Source: Euglena gracilis
Lineage: Eukaryota > Euglenida > Euglenophyceae > Euglenales
Length of the DNA stretch: 64,000 nt
Assembly: GCA_039621445.1 (NCBI GenBank)
Contig: CP154954.1
Location: forward strand, 14,743,667 to 14,807,666
Reading direction: 5' to 3'
Shown here: positions 1 through 9,755 of the stretch, piece by piece
Layout: each line of letters begins with the position of its first letter
Numbering within the stretch: the stretch's first letter is position 1
Program-made: the position numbers and the translations under genes
The notes under the pieces: generated by a model
Told to the model about the DNA's origin: nothing
Database searches by the model: none
What the model saw: the letters and a program-made list of their open reading frames with translations, nothing else

Positions 1-800
1 TTTTTGCAAGTAAAAAGTACACAAGTGGTCGATGTGTGCAAATGCAAACATCGACCATTTGGCAAAAATATTCAGGTAGTCGGTGTGTGCAAATGCACGA
101 ACTGACCATTTTGCACAGATCCACAAATGGTTGGCGTATGCAAATATGCACGTGTTCAGTGTACCGCAATCCATCTCTTCAGCTGAAGTTGTGGAAAAGA
201 TCTTTTTTTTTGCCTCATAAAAAGTTAAAAGCTGCCTTTTTTGTTTTCAGCTGGTCAAATTGTTTAAGGTTTGTGAATGGGAACAGTGTGCAATGTGCGA
301 CGAAGAACGGTTGCAAACGTCCCTCTGTTTTTTTTTAGCATTTTGACGGTTTATGTAAACCGACATGAAAACGATTGGAGGTAGGAGATAAGACATTCAT
401 TGCCCATGGAGCGGAGGCAATCGTTTTGTCACAGAACGTGACCTACCGAACAGGATGCACTGCCAGAGACCGGAATTTCTTCCCCGTGTAATCATTCAGC
501 ATCCACAATGGTTGTTCACCAAAAAAAACAAGTTCCAGAATTCAAAGTGTGCATCTATAATCTTCTGGTTACCTGGGTCTGGAGCCGGTTTCCCATTTTT
601 TACACCGTGCTGTTTCAAATCAAATCTCAAATATCTGTATCCAAAACACCACCTTTTTGTTGCTCTTGTGGCTACACTTGTGATGATGCCAGTTTTCTAT
701 GGACCTGAAGCATGTCCCCCCCCCAATTCTGATTACCCGGTCGTAGAGGATAACGTACCAGCCTCGGTGGTGGTTGTTGACAGCCTGGTGGCTGCCAGAA
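1..800 (+). repeat. Duplicated block S1, copy 1
   Basis: No gene is seen. The block recurs in reverse orientation at 38725-39420 (for example the stretch around 431-460 reappears as its complement near 38970-39000), and its middle part recurs in forward orientation at 32180-32654. The first 170 bases hold three degenerate copies, about 50 bp apart, of a dyad built on GGTCGATGTGTGCAAATGCA followed by its partial complement, so each could fold. The ORFs present are short and not shared with the other copies, which argues against a gene. Confidence 0.7.
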
Positions 801-1461
801 CGCCATAACCTGCAATCATGTAATGTGACGGCTGCGGCCAAACGAAATCAATGGGACGAACGGCAAGGGCTTTTGAGGATTAACCATCGACCCATTGGCG
901 CGGGTGAGCGTGAGGCGCGACGTGCTCTTGGTTAACCGCATACCAGAGGTCTTTGTCTCCATTTTGACCTTTAGAGCAGAGGATGTGGCAGCTGGACTCG
1001 TGCAAACCCGAAGATACCAATGCCGGTGGTGGTTGGGGCGGCATACGATGTGGTCTGTTTGAACAAACACATCCCCATTATGGACCATTTCCCCTGCGGC
1101 CTGCACACAACTTGACAAACACCCCAGACACGCCCTCTTTCCCTCTCCTAAACCCCCCATCATTTTTAAATAAGATGTTTATCACCCCTGATCCCACTAT
1201 GGGTATGAAAACCGAATTGCACAAAAAAAAAAGCTTTTTTCCCGTTTTCATCCCCAAACAAAAATAACAAAATAAATTATTTCACCCCCACACCCCCCCC
1301 CAATGCTCCTTCAGAAAGAAAGTTGTTTTTACCCCACAACCCGTGAGGGAAAATTATTTGTGGGGGTGTTGAAGACGTATTTTTGGGATCATTTTTTTTC
1401 ATTATCGTTCGCGACAATTAATTTTCTGTAACATTTTTTGATGAATAAAATACAATTCTAC
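801..1461. other. Intergenic, no gene seen
   Basis: Mixed-composition DNA with C-runs near 1286-1300 and A/T-rich stretches near 1380-1450. The short ORFs on both strands show no recognisable domain and have no counterpart elsewhere in the window. Confidence 0.5.
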
Positions 1462-1505
1462 TGCAGCTCAATTGGCAGAGTGTCTATTTTGTGTGATTTT
1501 CAGAT

Positions 1506-1560
1506 TATATGAGGCACCTGGCTCCTCACTCGAGCCTCCTGGAGCCTCCTTCAGGTGACC
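1506..1560 (+). repeat. Short GAGCCTCC foldback remnant
   Basis: A roughly 55-bp patch opens near an ACCTGG motif, contains two GAGCCTCC words and closes with CAGGTGACC. This is the same layout as the subterminal arrays of the elements at 3101 and 20195. A similarly placed degenerate patch lies near 40056-40080 in the paralogous block. It may be a decayed end of that element family. Confidence 0.3.
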
Positions 1561-1659
1561 TCCTCGGCCGGGTTCCATTTTTTTGGAGACCCCAAGGCAG
1601 GAAAAAACAAAAATGTCTATCAAAATTCCGAGGAGAAGCGGAGAGAAAAACCGGGTGTT

Positions 1660-1661
<2 letters not shown>

Positions 1662-1690
<29 letters not shown>
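1662..1690 (+). repeat. (GT)n microsatellite
   Basis: Uninterrupted GT dinucleotide run of about 29 bp. The paralogous block near 40100 lacks it, so it expanded after the block duplicated or was lost there. Confidence 0.95.
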
Positions 1691-1692
<2 letters not shown>

Positions 1693-1888
1693 CCAAGCCT
1701 GCCGTGCATGCCGGGGATTTTGTGCCATCCAGAAATAAAAAACAGCTCGAAAAAAAACAAGAAATCAGTCAAAGCAGGATTGACAGCCCCCAAAGAAGAG
1801 AATTCGCTTGGATCTGTCACACTCGTACTCCCCATCGATCCAAGTCCTCGGAGTCCTGGAAGTGCTGTCGAAGAAATCAAATTCCAGA

Positions 1889-1923
<35 letters not shown>

Positions 1924-2135
1924 CCACACCAACCAAAAGAAGTCTATGTGCGAGTTACACCACCCAACCACCCAAGTCAGTAAAAAATGTGTCGTCGTGG
2001 CATTTCAAGTCAGTTTGGCACCCCGCCACCCACCCACCCACTGCTGGAAAGGGCTGTTGTGTCCAATGTGGCTTTGGCCTTTAGTCTTTGGCCTTTAATG
2101 GCCATTCCAGTGTCGGCCATTCCCATGTTCTCACT
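1691..2135 (+). repeat. Duplicated block S2, copy 1
   Basis: Corresponds to 40105-40600. Shared stretches include CCCATCGATCCAA at 1833 and 40303, and the CACCCACCCACCCACTGCTGG region near 2025 and 40510. Divergence is substantial, with many small indels, including a second GT run at 1893-1919 that is absent from the other copy. ORFs of up to 191 codons overlap it, but they run through the microsatellites and are not maintained in the paralogue, so I do not call a gene. Confidence 0.7.
1893..1919 (+). repeat. (GT)n microsatellite
   Basis: GT dinucleotide run of about 27 bp. The paralogue at about 40365-40410 has a CATGCA-rich stretch in the same place. Confidence 0.95.
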
Positions 2136-2139
2136 CCCA

Positions 2140-2365
2140 CATCACAGCCATATAGCCACTGTGTGGGCCATGTTTGCCGCATTCTTTTTAGTTTACACCT
2201 CCTGCTACAAGTTCATATGTGCTGCTGCTCTTTTCCAGATATTTTCATTTTCATTCACCCTTTCTCAACTCACCCCATTCTCTTTTTGATTTCTGATTCT
2301 GATTCTTTATATATTTTTTTTATTGAACTTGAACACCAGAAAAATGGACAACCTCAGTGAGATGT
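2140..2365 (+). repeat. Block S3, inverted relative to its paralogue
   Basis: This roughly 225-bp segment matches the reverse complement of 40645-40868, including the sequence around CATTCTTTTTAGTT and the ACCAGAAAA...CCTCAGTG end. The flanking segments on both sides match the paralogue in forward orientation, so one copy has undergone a local inversion. Confidence 0.65.
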
Positions 2366-2461
2366 GAAGAAACCACGACTCTTTTTGGAAGGGTATTTGG
2401 AAGGGCAACTCACATACACACATCAAAAATCTCTCTGAAATGATACGGATGAATCTGGGGT

Positions 2462-3100
2462 TGTTCCATTGGAACTGGTTGCTCCAGCATAGCAAGTGTG
2501 TTGCAAGTATGTTGCTGAGATAGACAGACCGGTAGGCACCCAAATAATGCGAAACACAAAGAATGAGAGGAAGGGGCAGGGTTGGAGTGTCTACCCAGGG
2601 ATTTCGGGAACCTTCAAAACCCAATGTGTGATGTGTGATGGGTGGTGTGCGGAGTGGTTGACTCCCCACCCCCCAGCCAGGCCATATTACTGGGGCTGGC
2701 AGTGGGGTTGCCGGTTTTTAGATCGGAATTCCCACCAGTCTTCCCGTGCGCCCTTCCCCCCCCCTCTTAGGGGGCACCCACAAGACTCTTGGGGTCCCCT
2801 GCTGGAGGCGGGGTTTTGGCTATTTTTGGCACGAGGCACCGACTTTTTTTTACCCTCCAAATTACCTCCCAAAAGTGGGTCCCCAGACCTGTCTCTCCCC
2901 AGAGTGGTGGGGGTGGACCCCTGTGCTGGTATCCCTGGCTGGGGGCTGGGGGGGAACCGGGACCCCCCCCTAGTCTTTCAAGAAAAACCCTGATTTATAT
3001 GCAAGAGAGAGAGGCAGATATTAGCGATTCCGGAGAGGCAGATATTGGTTGTTATGTACATTGCATTACATTTTGTAATTCCATTTTTGTCATCCTCTGA
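2462..3100 (+). repeat. Duplicated block S4, copy 1
   Basis: Matches 40923-41540, beginning with the TGTTCC.TTGGA..TGG..GCTCCAGCATAGC stretch and including GACAGACCGG and AGAGAGGCAGA words. The match stops exactly at 3100, where the element at 3101 is inserted, and resumes at 5895. The ORFs here are low-complexity and not conserved between copies. Confidence 0.75.
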
Positions 3101-3382
3101 GGGTCCCAGAAAATTTGGAATCCTCACTTTTGGTTACCTGGAGCCTCCAGGGAGGCTCCAGGGAGGCTGGTTACCTGAGCCTCCCTGGAGCCTCCCTGGA
3201 GCCTCCTGGACGCTCCCTAAAAAGGGAGCCTCCCTGGAGGCTGGTTACCTGAGCCTCCCTGGAGCCTCCCTGGAGCCTCCTGGAGGCTCCCTAAAAAGGA
3301 GGCTCCAGGGAGGCTGGTTACCTGAGGAGCCTCCTGGAGCCTCCCTGGAGCCTCCTGGAGCCTCCGGCAGGTAACCAATTTT
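3101..3382 (+). repeat. Left inverted end, GAGCCTCC array
   Basis: After the terminal GGGTC segment come alternating GAGCCTCCCTGG and GGAGGCTCC words, broken by CTAAAAAGG spacers and closed by CCTCCGGCAGGTAACC. The words are mutually complementary, so the end can fold on itself as well as pair with the right end at 5598-5894. A nearly identical segment stands alone at 59542-59828. Confidence 0.85.
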
Positions 3383-3489
3383 GTACACAGGCCATGTTCA
3401 ACCCTCCATCTTTGCATCCGTTATATATTTACACACACAAATGACGTTTGTTTGTTTGCTATTTATGCCATGCCCCGCCAATTGCAGAA

Positions 3490-3670
3490 AGAATTGAAAA
3501 CCATTTATCTATTTGCCACAAAGACGCCATGTCCGCCTGATTTTGCTTTTACGGTTTTCCCGTACGCTGTGTCTGCCGATTTGTTGAAAACCATTTGTCC
3601 ATTTGCCACAAAGACGCCATGTCCTCCTGAATTTGCTTTCACCGTTTACCCGTTTGCTATTTACGCTTTG
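3490..3670 (+). repeat. 90-bp tandem dimer inside element 1
   Basis: Two diverged copies with a 90-bp period, each containing GAAAACCATTT, then ATTTGCCACAAAGACGCCAT, then a CC.CCTGA.TTTGCTTT segment. The second element at 20195 carries a single shortened version near 20420-20510. Confidence 0.75.
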
Positions 3671-3705
3671 TCCGCCAAATTTTGTCCACACAAAAGGATG
3701 TTGTT

Positions 3706-3904
3706 ATTAGGGAGCAGGGGAGGGGGGAGGGGGGTAGGGGGGAGAGGGGAAGGGGGTGGGGGGAGGGGTGGTCCGGGGGGGAGGGGGGCGGGGGGAGGGG
3801 GGAGGGGGGAGGGGGGCGGGGGGGAGGGGGCCGCAGGCCCCCTCCCCCCGCCCCCCCTCCCCCTCCCCCCTCCCCCTCCCCCCGCCCCCTCCCCCCCGGG
3901 CACA
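3706..3904. repeat. G-run/C-run foldback (large hairpin)
   Basis: About 120 bp of almost pure G with scattered A is followed, after a CCGCAGGCC turn centred near 3834, by about 60 bp of complementary C-runs with scattered T. The two arms can pair over at least 55 bp, and the G arm also has many GGGG tracts able to form quadruplexes. The same structure lies at 20545-20700 in element 2 within matching flanks. ORFs across it (Gly/Arg/Pro-rich) are composition artefacts. Confidence 0.85.
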
Positions 3905-4124
3905 GCCAAACAAACACCACTTTGGATTTCACATGACCCTTTTTTTTTGCACGGCAAATAATTAGGTACAATTCTGGCCAAATAAAGGCATTTTTGGCTT
4001 CAATTAAGCTCTATGTTGCCTCCCAGCCTCCCATTTCACCCATCTTGGCTTTTTTGCAAAATGGTTTTGTTTTGTTTGCTAATTTCGGCTAATTTGCATT
4101 GATTTGGGCAAATAATGGGCTAAT

Positions 4125-5402
4125 TTGGGTCAAAATACAGACGCTGTACAAGATACAGATGCAGGACAAGATGTCGTGGACGTAGATCCTAGACGAGATG
4201 CAGATGCTAGACAAAATGCAAACGCTGCACAAGATGCAGATGCTGGACAAGATGTCGTGGATGCAGATGCTGGACAAGATGCAGATGTTGGACAAAATGC
4301 AGTGGACGGAGATGCTAGACAAGATTCAGATGCTCGACAAAATGCAGTGGACGGAGATACTGGACGAGATGCAGATGCTGGGCAAAATGCAGACACTGGA
4401 CAGGATGCAGCTGGACAAGATGTCGTGCACGTAGATGCTGGACAAGATGCAGATGCTGGACGAAATGCAGACGCTGGACAAGATGCAAACGCCGGACAAG
4501 ATGCAGTGGTTGCAGATGCTGGACGAGATGCAGATGCTGGACAAAATGCAGACGCCGGACAAGATGCAGATGCAGGACAACATGTCGTGGACGCAGATGC
4601 TGGACAAGATGCAGATGCTGGACAAAATGCAGTGGACGCAGGCACTGGACGAGATGCAGATGCTGGACAAAATGCAGACGCTGGACAAGATGCAGATGCA
4701 GGACAAGATGTCGTGGACGCAGATACTAGATGAGATGCAGATGCTAGACAAAATGCAAATGTTGCACAAGATGCAGATGCTGGACAAGATGTCATGGATG
4801 CAGATGCTGGACAAGATGCAGATGCTGGACAAAATGCAGTGGACGGAGATGCTGGACAAGATGCAGATGCTGGACAAAATGCAGATGTTGGACAAGATGC
4901 AGATGATGGACAAGATGCAGTGGTTGCAGATGCTGGACGAGATGCAGATGCTGGACAAAATGTGGACACTGGACAAGATGCAGATGCTGGACAAGATGTC
5001 GTGGACGCAGATGCTGGACAAGATGCAGATGTTGAAATTAGCCAAAAGCAAATCTCAGAACTCCAGAACAACAAAACCAGAAATGTTCCTGCTGCAGACC
5101 AGTTCGCAGTGCTTCAATCGCAGTTCCTTGGACAACATGCAAATGCTAGACATGATGTATTGGTTGTAGATGTTGGAAAAGATGCAGATGCTGGACAACA
5201 TGCAGTGGTTGCAGATGCTGGACAAGATGCGGATGCTGGACAAGATGCATATGCTGGACAAGATGCAGTGGATGCACATATTGGACGAGATGCAGATGTT
5301 GGACAAGATGTACATGCTGGACAAGGTGCAGAGACCACACAATATGCAAATACTGGACAAGACGTTGACATTGGACAAGATTCAGACACCGGACAAGATT
5401 GA
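4125..5402 (+). repeat. 18-bp minisatellite coding an acidic repeat
   Basis: The unit is GATGCAGATGCTGGACAA and variants, from about 4140 to 5400, interrupted once by a unique segment at about 5035-5130. In one plus frame the repeat reads Asp-Ala-Asp-Ala-Gly-Gln. That frame is open from 4125 to 5402 apart from one TGA at 4731-4733, and it continues through the unique segment, which reads as Gln/Asn/Leu-rich peptide. Other frames are also open (the minus strand has 314 codons at 4130-5074) because the unit lacks stops in most frames, so translation cannot be inferred. Higher-order units marked by GTCGTGGA words are visible. Confidence 0.85.
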
Positions 5403-5597
5403 ATGCTATTCAAGATGCAGACGTTGTCCAGATGTTTCACGTCTCTTCTTCTTGTGCCTTCTCGCTTCTTGTGCCTGCAATATCCCATGTCACATCCCCG
5501 GCGAGTAACTGCTGATTCATGCATTTCGAGTCTACAACACCACCGATTGCATCACGGCCCACGACTTCTCCCATTGTCGGCCTGTGTACACAAAACC

Positions 5598-5894
5598 GGT
5601 AACCCGAGCCTCCCTGGAGCCTCCAGGGAGGCTGGTTACCTGAGCCTCCCTGGAGCCTCCCTGGAGCCTCCTGGAGGCTCCCTAAAAGGGAGCCTCCCTG
5701 GAGGCTGGTTACCTGAGCCTCCCTGGAGCCTCCCTGGAGCCTCCTGGAGGCTCCCTAAAAAGGAGGCTCCAGGGAGGCTGGTTACCTAAGCCTCCATGGA
5801 GCCTCCCTGGAGCCTCCCTGGAGCCTCCCTGGAGCCTCCATGGAGCCTCCGGCAGGTAACCTCCAGTGCAGGATTCCATTTTTGCGGTAGACCC
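5598..5894 (-). repeat. Right inverted end of element 1
   Basis: GAGCCTCC/GGAGGCTCC array ending CCGGCAGGTAACC, then AGGATTCCATTTTT and GTAGACCC. Read on the minus strand it opens GGGTC and gives AAAAATGGAATCCT and GGTTACCTG, matching the left end. Confidence 0.8.
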
Positions 5895-6745
5895 ATCCTC
5901 TGACACGAATCAACCAAATATTCCTAGGGCATGTCATTTTGCAACTCACAGCTCCCAATTCTCCCAATATATAGTTTGCTTGTTATTCGGTTCTGAGTTA
6001 GGAACAAAATATGATTTCTTCCATTTTCCATCCTTGTCCGTTGCCTGTCAACAGAACCTTTATTTGTGCCGTTGCTGCTGCAGCAGGTCATTTTTTTTTT
6101 CCACTCAGTCCATCGCCGTGGAATACTGATGCAACTGAGTAATTGCGAAGTCCGCTGGGTGAGAGGGAGGGAGGAACGTTTGCCCTGCCCTGTTGTTGCC
6201 AGTCAGCCTTTGTCACAAACAGCCCAGACGCTGCAGAACGAGGGGGCCACACAGTAATGTTCACCTCACGTTTCCAAACAAAGGCCATCCTGAAGCAATA
6301 ATTTCCCCGGATTGTCGCTGTTTTTAATTTGAAATTAACCCAAGCGAACCAGCGCCTCTTTTCACCGTTTTTGTATGCATACCTCGCACACAAAAGTACA
6401 TTCATAGAACACAGGAGCAGTCGACGTGGCGATATTTGTGAATGTTGAAAGTTGATAATTGGACAAAGGTCCCCCCTGAAATTATAATACCAGAGATTTT
6501 CAATCCAGAGGAGAGTGGAGAAGAACGGAAGTCCAGATAACTCCGTGTACCACGGTGTTTATTTGATATATGTTCCAAGAATGAGACCGGTGAAATGGAG
6601 CAGGAGCACACCACGCTGCGGACCAGTTCCTTGGAGCCTTTTTGCTCCAAGGTTGTAGTAGAACCTCCCCCCTCGTGATAGCTGACCTTCAACCTCAGCC
6701 ACAAGACAAGGAGCCTGGCTTCTGGTTCTGTAACATATGATTCAT
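5895..6745 (+). repeat. Duplicated block S5, copy 1
   Basis: Matches 41532-42397, including GGGCATGTCATTTTGCAA, the TGCCGTTGCTGCTGC.G..GGT stretch, CTGGGTGAGAGGGAGGGAGG, and AGGAGCACACCACGCTGCGG near 6601 and 42241. The copies differ by numerous small indels, and no frame is kept between them. The match ends where the element at 6753 begins. Confidence 0.75.
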
Positions 6746-6849
6746 ATATAATGGGGATGCCCACCCCGCAGTGCCGGCACTGCGTGGCACTGCATGGCAC
6801 CGCGTGGCACTGCGTGGCACTGCGGGCCGTTTACAGGGAGGGGCAAAAT

Positions 6850-6995
6850 ATGCACCGTGCAGTTTTTGCAGTTTTTTGCAGTTTTCACATTTTGGGTTTT
6901 TTGCAGTTTTTTGCAGTTTTTTTGCAGTTTTTTGCAGCTTTTTTTTTCTGAAAAAAAACTACACACGTGCAGTTTTTTGCAGTTTTTTTTGATTT
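6850..6995 (+). repeat. GCAGTTTTTT array
   Basis: About ten irregular copies of GCAGTTTTTT, interrupted by TTTTGGG and CTGAAAAAAA. A closely matching array with the same leading AATATGCACCGTGCAG lies at 25830-25960. Confidence 0.85.
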
Positions 6996-7058
6996 CAGTT
7001 TTGAGGAAACCTGAGGTGCTCATTTTTTGGTGCTCTGCGCCTTGTTACGCTGTATATA

Positions 7059-7379
7059 TTGTTTGAAGGGTGTTTCTCAAGAAAAAGTCTCTCAAGAAAT
7101 CTCTTCATGAGTTGTGATGTGTACAGTAATCCCGCCAGTTGTCTTGATCCAACTGTTTGCGAGATTCGTGGAGACGCAAAGGAGCACGAGCTTTGCAGAA
7201 GATTGGGCCTTGTCCCAAGCATTTTGGCCAAATATCACACAAGCCAAATGCTTCAAAGAAGTCATCCTTATTTGCAAGAAATTCCCAGACCATTCGGCAA
7301 TCCCCTAAAGACAGTATTCAAAGTTTGTGATGGTTGTTGTAGATTTTTTTTTAGTTTCGTAGATTTTTCTGCATCGTGA
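7059..7379 (+). CDS. Unrecognised small ORF inside foldback element
   Basis: A 106-residue frame with ordinary residue composition and several Cys residues, ending in a Phe-rich tail over a T-run. A second frame at 7114-7308 also looks protein-like. No domain or transposase motif is recognisable and there is no second copy to test conservation, so it may be a chance frame or a captured exon. Confidence 0.12.
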   Translation: MFEGCFSRKSLSRNLFMSCDVYSNPASCLDPTVCEIRGDAKEHELCRRLGLVPSILAKYHTSQMLQRSHPYLQEIPRPFGNPLKTVFKVCDGCCRFFFSFVDFSAS

Positions 7380-7829
7380 CATGGGTGAAGTTCACCAGGT
7401 GATGGACCAAATGTTCCAAAACTGAACATCCCATTCATGAATTAAAAGCATAGAAACTTTCTGCATATGGGTATGTGCATTTTATTATGTGAACCAGCAT
7501 CCAAACCAAACACATGACGTGTGTTCGACATTTCTAGCCAGATGTGGCAAATTGGCCCAAAAAGGCAAAAAGTTGCACAAAACAACCACAATTGCCCTTG
7601 ATGGCCCTAAAGTTCCAATGATGCAAAAACTAGTTTTAAGGGCCCGCAGTGCCACGCAGTGTGACGCAGTGCCACGCAGTGCCACGCAGTGCCCACGCAG
7701 TGCCACGCAGTGCCACACGCAGTGCCACACGCAGTGCCACGCAGTGCCGGCACTGCCGGGTGGGCATCCCCAAAGTCAATTTCCCACACAGGGGATTTCT
7801 TAAGGACCCCGGGGGGGTCCAGCCTCTGG

Positions 7830-8410
7830 CTGGAAAAAAGGCCGCTCACAGCCATTTTTGTGATTGTCATTCAGCCATTTGGCTATTTTTTTTACTTGGT
7901 TTAGTGTTTTGTGCATCTTTTTTTTTGGCTGCTTTGTTACTTCTGCCATTACTTTCTGGCTGATTCTGGCTGACTCGGTCATTTTTCAGTGACATTTTCC
8001 TTGTTGTTGGCATTTCTGAAGCGATATTACGATCAATCTTTCTGTTTTCATTGGTTGCAGCAATTTCTGGGTGGATCTCCCCAGTCGGCGCAGTCACTGT
8101 TGCAATTCCAAATAATTACGGATAATTATGGATCGCAACAAATGGTGCCCCATGCTCTGATTGTTGTCTTATTGACCACCTCTCAATAGCGATGCGAGGC
8201 TTGCAGCTGTCATTCAGTCTCCGCCTAAGACCCCGTGACCTGGTTGCTGTTGCCGTGCCCACGCCTGACGTAAACACCCCATCTCCTCACCCGTGACCCA
8301 TGACCCATATCTATTCACTCCGTACTTTGTTTGACGAGGTGTTCTCTCGCATTCCAAGCAGGGAGCCGCTTAAGCCGAAGGGCGCCTCATCCCCAGGCCC
8401 ACCAAATTTC
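7830..8410 (+). repeat. Duplicated block S6, copy 1
   Basis: Matches 42590-43235. Shared stretches include TTTTTCAGTGACATTTTCC, GCGATAT.ACGATCAATCTT, CCCCATGCTCTGATTGT and TCAATAGCGATGCGAGGCTT. No frame is maintained between the copies. Confidence 0.75.
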
Positions 8411-8599
8411 TAAACGTACAAAGTTGGCCCCCTAAGGTTGCCCCCCACCTTTCATTCAATCATGACGTGGTTCACATGTGTCGAAGTTTTCGCCGTTCCG
8501 GGTTCCCCACTTGTCTGTGGACCCCGGGGTATTAACCAGGTTTTGTGCAGTGCTGAGCCCCTGACGTTGCCATTGCTGCAGCAAATGTTTGAGGATTGT

Positions 8600-8790
8600 G
8601 GCCAGGCCCAGCAGCCCGGCCCGGTCTGGTGGAACGGCCGTTAGCCCAGCCTGGCAGCCCACCGCTTTCCCGGCCTGGAAGCCCGGCGGCCGGCCCGTTC
8701 GGCAACCTGGCAGCCCGGCAGCCCGGCCCTGCCCGGCTGGCACCCGGCGGCCGGACTGGCAGCCCGGCTGGCCTGGGTCCGGGAGACCCA
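8600..8790 (+). repeat. GC-rich GGCAGCCCGGC imperfect repeats
   Basis: A roughly 190-bp GC island of degenerate GGCAGCCCGGC and GGCGGCCGG words in otherwise moderate-GC DNA. It produces overlapping Pro/Ala/Gly-rich ORFs on both strands (such as 8589-8993) that I treat as artefacts. A short flanking segment (CTTGTCTGTGGACCCCGG, 8507) recurs at 46563. Confidence 0.6.
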
Positions 8791-9640
8791 AAAATATGTT
8801 TTGGGCATTTTTTTTCGATTCTTTTCGACATTTTGGACCCGGAGTTTTATTCGACTTTTTTGACCCGGAAATGACCCAAGGTGCTGGGAAGCTGGCGGGT
8901 CGAAAAGCGTTCATTTACCCCTGGAAAACAGCTTTTTGGCCAATAACATGGTTCTGCGGCAAAAAGAATTTTCCGCTCGCTGCTTTTTTTTAAGCCCCGA
9001 AATGGCCGAAAACGAAGGAACCCCACGCTGTTTTGGGCAGTAAATTGGTCATATCTCGCGCTAGGTGGGGATTTATGGGGAAGTCAAAATATCATTAGAT
9101 AAAGCGTTCCAAGGGCTTCAATTTAGGTCTCCGGATATTTCCTTTGATTTTGCTTCATTTCCAAGATATTTTTGAAACCTCGATATTTCGGCCCCGAAAA
9201 CAGCCCAAGATGGCCCCAGAAACAGGCAAAATTGGCCGGAAAATGGCTGTAATTTGGGCTGCACGAAGAGTTTGGGTTCAGTAAAACATTGTTGGATATT
9301 TCATTCTTGGGCTTTTTTTCTGTACTGTGTACTGTTTCTTTTTTTTTTCTTGATGTATTTCGAAGTAAAATCGGGTTTTTTGATTGAAAATCGACCCAAA
9401 AAAAAAACTCAGGCGGGACATCTCGCATTTGAGATTTTTTTCTTTGTTGATGTGCACAATTGCACACATTGACATCTTTCAGACATCTTTTATGAAAATG
9501 ACATGATATAACCCCTAAAAAACCGAAAATGTGAACAAGATGTGATGGGGTGCCCCAAGACGCGGAGGTGAAAACAGGGATTTTAGTCGAGAGGATGCCC
9601 AGGAACAGGCATCACTGTGATCCCCAGGTGAAAATGGTCA
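8791..9640. other. Intergenic, no gene seen
   Basis: T-rich DNA with a dyad at 9446-9473 centred on CACAATTGCACAC. No frame here is convincing. The CAATTG-centred dyad also occurs at 13621-13650 and 16983-17012. Confidence 0.5.
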
Positions 9641-9738
9641 TTTTGTTCTTTGCCTAGTTTTGTTCCATTAAAAAGTTCCAAATATATGCAAAACGGGCAG
9701 TTTTGGCAGGTTTTGGGGGGGGGTCAAATAAAAAAATT

Positions 9739-9755
9739 CCGGTGCTTCGAGCCGG
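9739..9755. repeat. Triloop hairpin motif (CCGG..CCGG)
   Basis: CCGGTGCTTCGAGCCGG: stem CCGG plus one decayed pair, loop TTC region, following a GGGTCAAATAAAAAAATT run. It is a degenerate member of the dispersed hairpin family described in the findings. Confidence 0.6.

Larger units (their letters stand above)
3101..5894 (+). mobile_element. Non-autonomous MULE-like element 1
   Basis: A 2.79-kb insertion bounded by GGGTC...GACCC. The outer 40 bases of each end are imperfect inverted repeats: both read GGGTC, then a few variable bases, then AAA..TGGAATCCT, then GGTTACCTG. Large GAGCCTCC arrays continue inward. It is flanked by a perfect 9-bp direct repeat ATCCTCTGA (3092-3100 and 5895-5903), and the paralogous locus has a single uninterrupted ATCCTCTGA at 41532-41540, an empty site. 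A 9-bp duplication with long inverted ends fits the Mutator superfamily. No transposase frame is present, so mobilisation would be in trans. The cargo is a 90-bp dimer, a G/C foldback and an acidic-repeat minisatellite. Confidence 0.75.
6753..7771. mobile_element. Foldback element with GCAGTGCC inverted ends
   Basis: The outermost 14 bp, GGGGATGCCCACCC, is repeated as its exact complement at 7758-7771. Inside each end is a complementary array: GGCACTGCGT words at 6768-6835 and GCAGTGCCAC words at 7643-7757, both closed by the GTGCCGGCAC palindrome. The 1-kb segment is absent from the paralogous block (42400-42590). No clear target duplication is seen, so insertion is inferred from the inverted ends and the absence in the paralogue. 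Contents are a GCAGTTTTTT array and an 107-codon frame at 7059-7379. Confidence 0.5.

Noticed and set aside
1462-1482. tRNA or tRNA-derived SINE head (AGCTCAATTGGCAGAG resembles a D-arm / A box)
   Set aside because: No matching anticodon stem, T-arm or acceptor stem follows, and no B-box lies at the proper distance.
4130-5074. 314-codon minus-strand Ser/Cys/Pro/Ala ORF
   Set aside because: It is the antisense reading of the 18-bp minisatellite, which lacks stops in most frames; openness is not evidence of coding.
4140-5400. CRISPR array (also 63005-63076)
   Set aside because: Units are directly adjacent and degenerate, without unique spacers; this is minisatellite DNA in a eukaryotic context.
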